A stretch of 64,000 nucleotides of DNA from Corinectria fuckeliana (taxonomy: Eukaryota > Ascomycota > Sordariomycetes > Hypocreales > Nectriaceae). The stretch covers positions 62,001-126,000 of the forward strand of contig WPDH01000151.1 of NCBI GenBank assembly GCA_019137255.1, written 5' to 3'. This document shows positions 43,686 to 55,954 of the stretch, piece by piece. The position numbers were made by a program, and so were the translations under genes. Below the pieces are notes generated by a model. That model worked only from the letters and a program-made list of their open reading frames with translations, was not told where the DNA came from and searched no databases. The first letter of the stretch is position 1, and each line of letters starts with the position of its first letter.

Positions 43686-45490
43686 GCAAGTGATTCTGCA
43701 ATGTTTTCCTCGATATCCCATTTCCTGCGCGATTCCCACATGCCAATCCTTCCACGCAACAACAGTCAAAACCCAATTTTGATAAGAGCGAGTTGGTGTA
43801 CCTGGATATAGAAGCTAGACGGAGTAACAATACATGATGAATTGAATGACACTGACGAGTGTGGGGGCCGAGCAGTACAGTATATACATAATACTGGCTG
43901 TTTACTATCCACTGAAAGCATTCCGATTTAGATACAGACTATTGATGTTTTGATGCTTCATTTTGCCCTCTGCCACCACCAGGACTCAGCCAGAGCGAAG
44001 TGAACAGCCCGTTGGAAGCTTGCAATTTACCTAGACCCCGTTCATCCGCAGCCCCCGAGACTATCGCCAACCAATCCCAACTGCCAGGCCCAGTCTCCCA
44101 TCCCTTGTCCCCTGCCTTCAGCTTGGCCTAGGCCTCACTCTAGCACGGAAATTCTGCAGAGTCCTGGGTACGTACCGGACACTATCGCAACTCGCTGCGG
44201 CATGGGTAGACTATCCCCCTGTCGCTCGTGGCTTCAAAGCCTCTTCTCCCGGGTAGCAAGGGGGGGGGGGGACTGTTGACAGTGATAGTATCCAACGACA
44301 ACAGTGCTCTCGTTGGAGCGTTCCACTTTTGCAGGCTAATAGGGGCTCCTAGAGGAGCCTGAACTGAGACCAACTACCAGCGGACAGCTCACTCGCGCAC
44401 AGCTGAGAAGCTTGGCCGACAGGTCGCGCTCGCGGCCGGGCTTGGCTCCATGGCTAGCCCGGGAGCTTTGGGCGAGTTCCCAGTTGTGGCGAGGCCGCAT
44501 CCCGGACGGAGCAGAGCACGGGCACGGTAGCCAGGGCTAGGATACGATACGAAATACTGGAAGCATCCGACCCCCGGTGTTTGCTTTGCCGGGCCTAATT
44601 ACTCTCGGGTATCTTTCGTTTTGCTGGCTGGGCGAAATATGATGGGCTGATGCCCATCCCCCACGGGGGAAAAGGGGCCATTTGCTTTCATGCTGTTTTG
44701 CTGCCTCATTAACACGCCCGGTAGTCGGGCGCGCTGCGTGGGATCCGGCGAGGTATTAATTTGGCCCTAAAAAGATTAAATGAAAAAGGACTCCCCTCGT
44801 ATTTGCGTGTTCCCTCGAGAGATGCTCACGGCCAGGAATAGATACGGACTAAAACAAGAAAAAACCACATGGCAGCGCCGCGCTTGTTCCCTCTCTTCCC
44901 TTTCCCCGCCGCGAGTCTTGTTTCGGCTGGAGTGTTCGTCTGTCTTCCCGCATGTCTCGCCCGGAGGTCTCAGTGCTGGGGCTCCCGAGACATTCCATGA
45001 TTGATGGGACGAAAGGGCGGGGCTGGAAAACCGGGACGCTGAAAGATGGACCCGAAACACCGAAACATTGATCGTCGGTTCGTCCGTCTAAGCTACGAAA
45101 TGGATCCCGACACCGTCTTCGGGCATCTAGGCCTACATAGTGACTGCCAGGGCAAGGCGAGCACGGACAATTTATCGACTGTTACAATTTGTTCAAGGCG
45201 ACGTGGAAAATAAATTCAGCATCGAAGGGCATGCCCATGACAGGCGGGCTGGCACAGGTAGGTACCTAGGTACTTCATACGAATTACACTTAGGTGACTT
45301 AGGTGACTTATTAGGGCAGTTGGGAGACGGCGGGGCGCTAACGGGTCCGGCGACGGTGAGGAGGAAATAACAGGAACGCTAAGTGACACCACGAAGAACT
45401 CCGTAGAATGCTGGTGACGGCATCGGAAAACCAAGAAAAAATCCTTCATCCTCAATAGGGGAAACTAGGATTTCTAGACGGAACTGCATG
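43686..45490. other. GC-rich spacer between the two MULE copies
   Basis: This is 1.8 kb (2.1 kb counting ADH exon 3). It has normal composition despite lying between two RIP-degraded blocks. It contains a 12-G run (44260-44271) and a short AGGTGACTT duplication near 45,293-45,310. No gene is supported; the first part is the ADH 3' UTR. Confidence 0.45.
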
Positions 45491-45824
45491 ATGTATAATA
45501 ACCACAGAATTAGACGCACCTCTATTTAAATAACCTACACCTTCTAGCTAAATTAGGGAAAGTATAGTCCCACCTAAATTAGGTATATACTTACTTTTTA
45601 GTCTTTTACTAATACTCTTAATAATAGTTTTAGCTAGAGTATTAGTTTTTATTAATAAAAACCTACTTTTTTTATTATATTATATATATTAATAATAATA
45701 GATCTTACTTTTATATATAAGTAAGTAAATTAAAACTTAATATCTTACTTTTATAAATTTTTAATAAATTAATACTTATATAAGTTTTATTTTTTTTATA
45801 TATACTTATTATTAATAATAATAA

Positions 45825-45840
45825 TATATTACTTATACTT
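45825..45840 (+). repeat. LINE target-site duplication, left
   Basis: TATATTACTTATACTT is identical to 52597-52612. The empty-site version of the sequence is intact in MULE copy 1 near 40,028-40,045. Confidence 0.85.
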
Positions 45841-46621
45841 ATTTATTTATTTATACTTTATAGACCTAAAAGGTAGATAGTGCTTTTATTCTATATAGAT
45901 ACAGGAAAAACTATAGAATTAGATAAAAACCTGTATTCTTTATATAGCAGGCTTAGGTTGGGCCTCTTATGCTATTACTACATGTAAGTAAATAGTCCTT
46001 TTGCTAGGACTAGAGTCATCTTATTTCCTAAAGGGCTAAGAAAAAATTAAAGAGAGGGAAGAGGAAAATAGGAAAAGAAAAAGAGGGAAAAAAGAAAAAA
46101 GGAGTGAAAGAGGGAGAAATAGTTAACTAAATATTAAGCGCTTAGTCTGCTATAAGAGTAGAGCGGTTAAGTATCAGGATTATGCTGGCTAGGTGTGTCT
46201 AAGTTGCTTTACAGTTATGGCTAAGAGCTTAGAATTTTAAGTGGGCAGAACTAGCTGCTAGTGGGTTAGCTAGCTGTTAGTAAGTCAGCTAGTAGTATAG
46301 TTATTAGTAGCTAGAGGCTAGTACAGACCTAATACTTAACAGCTGTTAGTAGCTATTAGCAGCTATATAGATCTTTATTATTATTTATTATTTAGTCTCT
46401 TAGGTTATAATATCTTTCTTTCTTTCTTCCCTTTTTAACACCTCTATAAGTAGCTTCCCTCTGGGCTTTTTATTAGGCTCATATTAGCTTTAGGTCTTAA
46501 ATATATACTAATATATATTCTTTCTAGGATTTATTAACATATTTGTTTCTTAGCTGCTTACACTATAGCTTTATTACAGTCTTATTATAGTAGCTGACTT
46601 TATATAGCTAAGGATAATAAC

Positions 46622-46662
<41 letters not shown>

Positions 46663-49600
46663 TAACAACAAAAATAATAAACCTAGTACAGTCTCTTAGC
46701 GGGAGAGATATAGTTATGTATGCTAATCTGTTTATATATAGATTCTAATAATAACAATAATAATAATACTAGCTATAAGAGTAAGTTCCTTCACTGTGAA
46801 TCCGCTATGTATCTAGGCTGATCTTATACAGGCTAAGAGAAAAAGATAGGCTAAGGCGGAGAGTACTAAAGCTTTAGGGGAGGAGTCTACTACTCTAGAG
46901 GGAGTAGTATAAGCTATCTTCTGTTTTGTATATATTATACAGATAGGTAAGAACAGTATAGTAAGTCTCTACTAAGACTAGGTGAATACTACAGCAGGTA
47001 GCTATATAGCTTATACCTATATGTATAAAACATATAAAGCTCTGCTATTTACTACTATTACTACTACCTAAGCCCTAGTAAAGGCTCTTTAGTAAGAGAG
47101 GGGCGCTAATAATATAAGTACAAGTTGGTTTTATAGTGTATATATAAACTAATAGTATGTAGGGGGAGAAGCTTAAGAGGCTTAAGAATATAGCCTTTTA
47201 GGCAAAAAGTCAGGCTCCTAAGCATACATATATTACGCCTATAGTAGTAACTATAAGCCTAATATCTAACTAGTTTAACATACTAGTCAGCAGGATTAAC
47301 TATATCACTAAGGTGCTTAAGCGCCTTAAACGTGTTATAGTCTTAGCTCTTACTTGTCTAAGGAGTATTTCTATCCCTATAGTAGTTAGGTTATTAGCCC
47401 CTAAGGAAACTAGTAAGGAGAATAGTAATAGTAATAATAAGGCTAGTAAGGCTAGTAATAATACTACTACTAGTAAAAGCGTGAAGGAGAGTAATATAGA
47501 TATATAAGGTTAGATAGTAGGTAATAAAGGTGTGAGTTTAGGTTAGATCTATAGGTTAGCACTATAGGCTTAGAGGATTTTAATAGGGGGTTAAAGGATT
47601 TAATTAGAATTAGCAGCTATTATAATTAGGCTGGTTTTTTACCTTTTATAGCTTTTTCTAAGTGTATTTTATACTCCCTATAAGGGGGGTAAAAAGCACT
47701 TAGTGTGGTAGTATACTATTCTTATTATAAGGCCACAAACTTAATTATAGTTACTATAGATTTATAGGGCTAGTTTATAGTGTAGGATAATATATTAGCT
47801 TAGAAACTACTAGGCAAGCAGTTAAGTAGTTTTACGCTTAGATAGTTAGAGCTTAAACTTATATTAGTTTTATAGTGAGTTTATTAGGTGTCCCTATTGT
47901 TTAGTATACCTAAGGCAAAAAATAATAATATGTTTAGGTATTTTTTTACTAGTCCTGTATAGGTACTATAGTGAAGGCATATTAGGTATACACCTCTAGA
48001 AGAGAAAGCTCTTAAGACTAATTTTTCCTGTCTATAGCTATATAAGTATTAAGCTTTAATATTTATTAAGGTCTTAGTGTAAGTGTAATACTCTTTTGTT
48101 ATTAGTAGGGGGATAAGCTTTAGCTAGTTTAAGTTGATTAGTCCTCTAGTGCTTTCTTGCTTTATCTTAGAGTTAGATCTACTATACAGTCTATTTAGAA
48201 AGAGTATGAGCTTTTATTACTACTAATATTAGTTTATGCCTTTTATAGGGGAGCTAGCTTTTAAGCTAATCTCTAACTTCTTATTATGGTTACTACTATA
48301 GTCCCTGCTGCTACTTATAGTGAATCTACCTTAAAGCTATAGTAATAGCAGCCCTAATAAGCTAAGTAGTATCTTATCTCTTAGTGCAGCTGTGAAATTA
48401 GGCGGCTAGTTTATTAAGGTAGATATTAAGAGGGGAGATAGCTAGCTCTATCTCTAGTAGGCAAGCAGGTATAGCTTTATAAGCCTCTACTACCACATAT
48501 AAGTTCTAAGTCTATTCTAATATAAGTGCTTATATAATACCTTAAGGCTTGCTACTAAGGGCTATTAGGGTGTGATAAGCTCTTACACTATAGACTATAG
48601 TAGAATAAATAACTTATATATAGATTAATCTTACTCCTTTAAGGCTAACCCCCTATATGCTTATAGTGATCATAGTAAGAGCCTAGTATTAACACTTAAG
48701 TTTCCCTTTAAGGTGGTCTATATATAGGCCCTATAGTAGTTTATAATAGAGGAAGAGTCTAAGAAACCTACAGGTTTAGGTAAGCTATACTATTAAGTCT
48801 CTAAGTTAGATTCACATCTAGTCTACTATATGTTTACAGGTAAAGTAGAGGAGTTACGCTTTATTTAGTTTCTAAGTTATACTGTTTATTTAGGCCTAAT
48901 TATCACATATTTCCTACGCGGCCTTAAGCTAGGTTTAGATCTCTTCTGTATTATAGCTAAATACTAGTAGGTTTATATTATCTATAAATCTAACAACTAA
49001 TATCCTAGAGGTATTATTAAGAGCTTTATAAAAGCTAGAAATAAAAAGGATAAATAGAATAGGTGATAAAGAGGATCCTTAAGGGACTCCCGCTTTAACT
49101 TTAATTAGGTTAGAGGTTTAGCTATTAAATCAGAGCTATACTGTTTATAATATAAGATAGCTAGTAAGCTATACTAGGAGCTATCTAGGGAATCCTTTTA
49201 GTTATAAAATAGTAATAAGTTATTTATAGTTAACACTATTAAAGGCTCTTATAAAGTTAAGCTAGAGGAGAGAGGTAAGGCTATATTAGGCTTACACTAC
49301 ACACACTACTTTAACAACTACAGCTAGGGCTAGCTCTATTAACTTCTTAAGCCTATTACCTATTTACCCTAAGGGTAGTAGCCCCTTCTCTTCTATTATA
49401 GTTATAATATACTTACTAATAACTGTTTTAATAATCTTACTAATTATATTAAGTAGTAATATTAGGCGCTAGCCTAATACTATTTACTATTGTTCTTTAG
49501 TCTTATTAGCTTTTAGGATAATTATAGTGATTATAGTGTAAAAGCGTATTAGAAAGTAACTAATAGTAAAGCTTATATTTACTATTTTAGTAATTATAAG

Positions 49601-52596
49601 AATAAGCAGGTTACTACATGCTTTAAGAAATCCCACAGGGATTTTATCCTCCCTTAGGGCCTTTTATAACTTAATTTAGTATAGAGCTTCTTAGACCTCT
49701 TTAGGGTCTATTATCAGGCGTATATAGCTTAACTTAGGTTTAGGTATCCTAAGGGGCGGAAAGGGAGGGAGGTTAGAGTTATCCGCCTAAGGTTTAGGAA
49801 AGAATTTTCTCGCTAAGATCTCAGCTTTATCTGTGTAGAGTGTTACTAGCTTGGGTTAGTCTTAGCGAATAAGAGGCAGAAGCTGTAAAGAAGTTATAGT
49901 AGTTCTACTGTATAGTCTAGCCTATCTTTCCATATTCTAGAATTATATTATATTATACTATAGGAGCTTAATTAGAAGTTTCCTCTAGAGGGCATATTAT
50001 ATGTTTTATATATACTAATCTTATACTATACGTACCTTAGAGTGTGTATACTAGTCTGCTAGGTAGCTAGTTTATTAGGCTATATAGTATGCTCACTTAA
50101 GTTTAGAAGTTACTTTAGCTATTTTACTATTCTACTAAGGGTTATAATAGGGTCTAGGTTTCTTCTGCTTTAGGGTTATATATTCTATAATTATAGTAAG
50201 TTGCTTAAGAAGCTATTTGACTTTTACATTTAGGGCCTCTAGGGTGGTTATTATACTACTAGATATATAATAAAGATAGACTGCTGCTTTATTAGCTACT
50301 TTTTGCTAGTAGGTTTTCTTCTAGTTAAATCTAGGGTCTAGTATAAGAGCTGTCTCTTTATAGGTATTTATAATATAAACACACTAGGGGATATAATTAG
50401 ACCCTTCTAGGTTATAGTTAGTTCCTATATAAGAGGTATTAATAGTTTTAGTAGCTTAGGCAAGATCTAAAGTGCTATTTTAGTAGCCTTAGGCTGACCT
50501 AGTGACTATTCTATAAGGGGTGAGAAGGCTAATATAAAGTTATAGCACCTCCTCTATAAGGCTGTCACTACCTCAGTCTAAGCAGCCATAATAGTCCTAA
50601 AGCGGGTGATAAAAGTTAAAATCGCCTATAAGGAGTATATAATTATTTAGAGTGGTGCTAATAAGGGCTTATAACATAAGCAAGTCACCTTTACTATTTA
50701 GGGGATTATATAGGGTAATAATTTAGTGTTAGGTTTTTATAAAGGTAATACTAACCTAGTCTTCTTCTACTTATAATATTTATAACTCAGGCCTGTGCTG
50801 TTTATTCATATAGACTATTATGCGCCCACTATAGTAGACTATATAGTAGTTATAATATCTTAGGCAGGCTAGAGCTTTTATCTTAAGGTTCTTATTAGGC
50901 TTAAAGAGCGTAATTATATTATATTTACTATGGGCTTATAACATAATATAGGTTAGGGTGGCTTAACAATTAGTGTTCTAATATAGTACTAGTATTAATT
51001 AGTAGTCTAAGAGGGGGATAATAATAGTGATAAGACTAAGATAATTATTAAAAGAGGAGATAATATATGGGCAGCTTAGGCTTATATTAGGGCCAGGCTG
51101 GTAAATACTATATGTAATCTGTTTATTAAGCTAGGGGGCCTTCTAGGTTTTCTTAATAAGAACTAAATAAGCCGGGCTGATAGTAAGGGCGGCGAAGATA
51201 GGAGCCCCTAAGTTAGAGGTTTAGTTACTATATGTTCTTAGAAGCAAAAGGGTCTATCTAAGTATTCTTTCTTAGCCTAGGCCTAGTATAAGGCTATAAT
51301 AGGGCAGTTATAGCTCTAAGCTGAGTGTTTACCCTTATAGAGGACACAGTTTAAGGGGATTTCTTTATGTTTAGTTAGGCATCCTTCTCTGTCAGTATGT
51401 ATAACACCTCTATAACATCCACAGGTTAGGGCTGATTTACAGTTCTGGGCTAGGTATCCAAACTTAAAGTAGTTATAGCATTAGGTAGGTTAAAGCCTCT
51501 TATTAAAGAGCTTATAGTTATATAGTTATATATTAAGCAGTAGGCTATTATCACACAGGCGGTTAGCCTCTTTAATAGAGCTAACATATAGGATAAGGTT
51601 TATCTTTGCTTTAGGGCTAGGTCGGCTAGTCTTTTACTTTTTAACTTAGAGGATCTTTAGTTAATTAGATCTGTTAATTTCTTTAATAAGCTTATTAGTA
51701 TCATTTAGGACAGATATAAGTTAGATTCCCTTTGCTATTACTATAAACATTAGGGGGAAGAGAGCTATACTATCACTAAAAGCTTTAGTAACCTAATCTT
51801 TAGCATAAATAGCTTATATCTTATCTGCTGTGTAGAATATAAGAATAGTATTACCACTTAGTAGCTTTCTTGCTATAATAACACTAAAGTCACTATAAGC
51901 TTAGTTTGCTACCTTAATAGTATCTTTTAGGGTTTAGCTGTTAATATCAGGGGGTATATTCCTCATTTAGATTATAACTTTATATTTAATACGGCTTTAG
52001 GTTGTTCGCTCCGCGTTTCCCTAGTTCAGGGGCGTCAGGTTTCATACTATGATTAATACATAGGAGGGTTAGCCTCTCTTACGATCTGGGGGCGTAGTAA
52101 GAGCTGTGTTAATAACAGAGGTGAGGGCTGTAGTAATATTTATAGTGATTTGGTCCTTAAGGGCTGTTTTATAGTTACATATCATATCCTCCTCGCGCAA
52201 GATGCGGGCTCATACCTTACGTATAGACGTATAGGTTTAGATAATATGCCAAACTTGTTTAAGAGATGTAGTAGGGATAATTCTAGTGATAGCACTATAT
52301 GCTTTATTTTCTAGGTCATCTGCTAGTATTCTACTTAGTTCCGCGGCGGGTTTGTTGTTTTCGCTTAGTGTGTACTAGCTGATTCCCGCGAGGGGGTTAT
52401 ATTAACTTTAGTTAAGTCTACACGCCCCTAAATTAATAGCTATTAGAAGCATATTAGTACTATCACTACAGTCTTAATACGCTATTATCCCTAGGGTAAT
52501 ATATATATAAGGATTTAGATTCTAGTGTTAGAATGTATTTTAGAGGCAGATTAGAGCTATAGCGAGCAGAAACTAGGTAAGTAAGAAAAATGTTAT
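45841..52596 (-). mobile_element. Tad-clade non-LTR retrotransposon (LINE), RIP-mutated, nested in MULE copy 2
   Basis: The element is 6,756 bp, oriented on the minus strand. It is flanked by a 16-bp target duplication TATATTACTTATACTT (45825-45840 and 52597-52612). Its 3' end (plus-strand left edge) is an (AAAT)n tail. The first ORF ends with CCHC zinc knuckles: 51480 down to 51439 reads C-Y-N-Y-F-K-F-G-Y-L-A-Q-N-C, with a knuckle Cys and the His turned to Tyr. The second ORF has an AP-endonuclease GDFN (50626-50615), the reverse-transcriptase block GVP-stop-GSSLSPILF (around 49,095-49,050; Gln to stop) and FIDN (48989-48978) where FxDD is required. Every lesion is a G-to-A or C-to-T change, so it is inactive. 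It is less AT-rich than the surrounding MULE, so it probably arrived later or had fewer RIP rounds. Confidence 0.85.
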
Positions 52597-52612
52597 TATA
52601 TTACTTATACTT
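52597..52612 (+). repeat. LINE target-site duplication, right
   Basis: This is the second 16-bp copy. Immediately after it the MULE sequence resumes (ATAAGTATATAAG), as in copy 1. Confidence 0.85.
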
Positions 52613-55431
52613 ATAAGTATATAAGAATTTTTTTACTTTTATATATATAATATTATCTTTTTATACTTAATTTTACTTATTTTCTTATTAAATTATTATT
52701 ATTATAAGCCTTTTAATAGTTTTTATATTACTATTATAAATAGCTTATTTTTTATATTTTTTTAATATATAATAAAATATATTTAGCTTTTTAGCTAGTT
52801 TAGGCTAAAACTAGCTTTAAAACTATTAAATTATATATAAGAAAAGATAATAGCTTTTTAAAAAAGAATTAAATATTTTATATATAAATAAAATATAATT
52901 AAAATAGTAAGTATAAATAGTTAATAGCTAATATCTAAAAATATAGTTTAACTATAAAGAAAATAAAATACTTTTAGTCTATTAAGATTACTTAAGATTT
53001 AGTTATATTATCTTATTTTATAAGCTTTAAGTATCTTAAGTATAATTATAAGCCTTATAATAAGTATTTTACTATATATAGTTTATACTAGTAAATATAT
53101 ATTATATTTAGCCTTAAAAAGCTTAAAAAGCTTATTACTAACTAATTAAGCTTTTACTAAATTACTACTTAGAAAATTACCTACTAGATTTTCTTTAAAT
53201 ATCTTATACTTAAGATTATTAAGTAAGATATAAAAGTTATTAGAAGAAAGTTTTACTATAAGAGGTATAATTCTTATATATTTATATAAGCTTTCTTTAA
53301 GGTCCTCTTAAGTAGTAATAATATTTATTACTTTATAGTTAATTATAACTATAAAGGTAAATTAACTTAGGTTTTTTAGATTTATAATATTATCTTATAA
53401 AAGTAAAAGTATAACTTAAAGCTTCTTTTTATAAATAATATATATTAGGTTAACTATTTTAATCTTTCTCTCTTTTAGGTAATAGTTTTAATTATCTTAT
53501 ATATAAGTTTTAATATAGCTTTTAGGCTTATCTCTTAAGAGAATATCTTAAGCTATAAGTAGCTATTAATATAATTATACTTTATTACTCTAAAAGCTAA
53601 GATTCTTTTTCCTAATATTATTATTACTAATTTTAATATAGCTTTTAAGAATATAACTAATAATATTTTTAATATAGCTTAATAGTAAATTTACTTATAG
53701 TATATTATAAAGAATATTATACTTAATATTAAGAAAAAGTAGCTAGGTAGCCTTAAGAGATATAAGCTAATAGAGTATATAAAAAAAGATATTACTTATA
53801 TAGTAGTTATAGTAGTCTTATAACTATAATAGTCTCTTTCTAATATAACTAATAATACTACTATTAAGAAAGTAGTAGTTTTAGTAATAAGTAATATATA
53901 CTAGATTACCTAATAATACTTAGATTTATAAATTATTATACTAAGTATTATACTATAATCTTATAAGTATTTTAAGACTACTAATAGTATTATTAAAACT
54001 TAGGCTATAATAGTATATACTAGTATTAAGATGCTTTTCTAGTTAAATTAGTAGCTTCTCTACTTAAAGTTTACCTTACAAAAAAGTCTATTATCTTCTT
54101 ACTTTTTTTATATATTATTTTAGCTAATAAGTTAGTATTTAAATATTATTTACTACCTTTAAGTAACTTATATCTTAGAGTAGCTCTAATTTACCTATTT
54201 TTATACCTAATAGAGCTAGAATTTTAGCTAATACTTAATATCTTATACTAAAAGCTCTTATAGTTAACTTAAGGTCTTATTATTAAATAGGTTTTATAAT
54301 TTATATAAGCTTAAGTAATAAGTTTAAAAATTATTATATATTTAAGAATATTAGTATAATATTAAGTTTTAAAAGTAAATATTATTTTAATATATATATT
54401 AAGAGAAGGTTCTTATACTTAGTAGCCTAATTTTTTAAGTTAGTTAGTATACCTTAGAGTTAATATATAAGCAGGCTTATCTTATATAAAGATTACTTAC
54501 TAAGAAGATTACCCTACTAGTATATAAGAGATTTTTTTAAGCTTAGTAAGAATTACCTTATAGTTATAAGCTGCTTTCTTATATAAAAAGAGAGCTATTT
54601 TTACTACTTAAACTTATTAATTAATACTAGTAACTATATTTTAATACTATATATTAATTTTTAGCCTTTTAATAATTTTAGCAGCTAATATAAGCTAGTA
54701 GCTAAGATAAGAGGTAATACTCTTTATATAATTAGAACTTAACCCTCTTATTATTAAAAAATATAGTAAAATTTATAATTTGCTAATTATAATCTTAGAC
54801 TTTAAAAACCCTACTTTCTTAACTATTCTAACTAACTTAAGCTCTCTAACTATACTATCTAGCTAAATTCTTAATACTTAAAAAGTAACTAACTTAAAAC
54901 AGGTCTTAATAGCCTTAAAGAGAAAAAGTAGAAAAATATAAGTAAAAATAAGTATAAACAGCTAAAAGTAACCTTATAAGAGTTAGCTACTAAATATCTT
55001 AGTAATAAAATTAAGAGAGCTAAAAGTAGTAGTAATAATATTATAAGATATAGCTACTATAACTATAATAGTAGCTTTAATAATAGCTTTAGTAGTAGTT
55101 TTAATACTACTATTTCTACTCTTAATTACTCTAGTAGTAGTCTTAATACTACTATTAATACTCTTAGTTAGCTTACTATTAGCTTAAGTGCTAAAAGACT
55201 AGTAGTTAAGTATTTCTTACTATAAAAAAGAATTATAAAGTATTAATATATATAATTTTAGTAGTTTAATTTCCTTCTTATCTCTTATAAATCTAGCTAT
55301 TTTAAGTAGCTATTTACTTAAGCTATTATAACTATAGTTATAACTATTATTATAGCTATTATAACTACCTAATAGGTTATTTTACTAGATAGCTTATTTA
55401 TATAATTTTTACTATTTTTTTTAATATTACT

Positions 55432-55765
55432 ATTATCTAATAAAAGCTTAGCTTAATTAAATTACTTAGTAAAATCTTAATTATACTTATAATATAAAAA
55501 CCTTTAGAAAAAGTAACTATTTAACCTACTTATATATATATTTTTTAATATAATAAAAAGTATATTTTTTATTATTATTTTAGCTAATAAAATTACCTAA
55601 TAAAAGCTTAGTTTAACTAAATTACTTAGTAAAATCTTAACTATACTTATAATATAATTACTTTCTAAAAAGTTAGCTATTTAATCTACTTTTATATATA
55701 TTTTTTAATATAATAAAAAATATATTTTTTACTATTACTTATATTAATAGAATTACCTAGTAAAA
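55432..55765 (+). repeat. Subterminal 160-bp tandem repeat of MULE copy 2
   Basis: Units start at 55432, 55592 and 55752 (partial), the same 160-bp period and position relative to the right end as in copy 1. Confidence 0.8.
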
Positions 55766-55954
55766 TCTTAGCTAAAGCTATTACTTAGGTAATAAGCTTT
55801 AAGAGGTCTATTACTAGGTTATAAGACTCTAAGAGTCTAAATCTAAAAGAGGGTATTATTATATAATCTAGATAAGACTATACTTTCCCTAATTTAGCTA
55901 GAAGGTATAGGTTATTCAAATAGAGGTACATCTAATTCCGTGGTCATATACGAC

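Larger units (their letters stand above)
45500..55945 (+). mobile_element. MULE transposon copy 2, RIP-degraded, split by a nested LINE
   Basis: This is the same element as copy 1, in the same orientation. The terminal inverted repeats are 45500-45576 and 55869-55945; the left end now begins AACCACAG, a G-to-A change. The total is 10,446 bp. Removing the nested LINE (6,756 bp) and one 16-bp duplication leaves 3,674 bp, one base from copy 1. The flanking 9-mers ATGTATAAT (45491-45499) and ATATACGAC (55946-55954) differ at four positions, all transitions, consistent with one ancestral duplication mutated by RIP. The transposase relic lies at about 53,430-53,770. Copies 1 and 2 differ from each other mainly by C/T and A/G transitions. 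Confidence 0.88.

Noticed and set aside
45841..52596. LTR retrotransposon as identity of the nested element
   Set aside because: No long terminal repeats at the edges; the 16-bp duplication, (AAAT)n tail, GDFN endonuclease and Tad-like zinc knuckles indicate a LINE.
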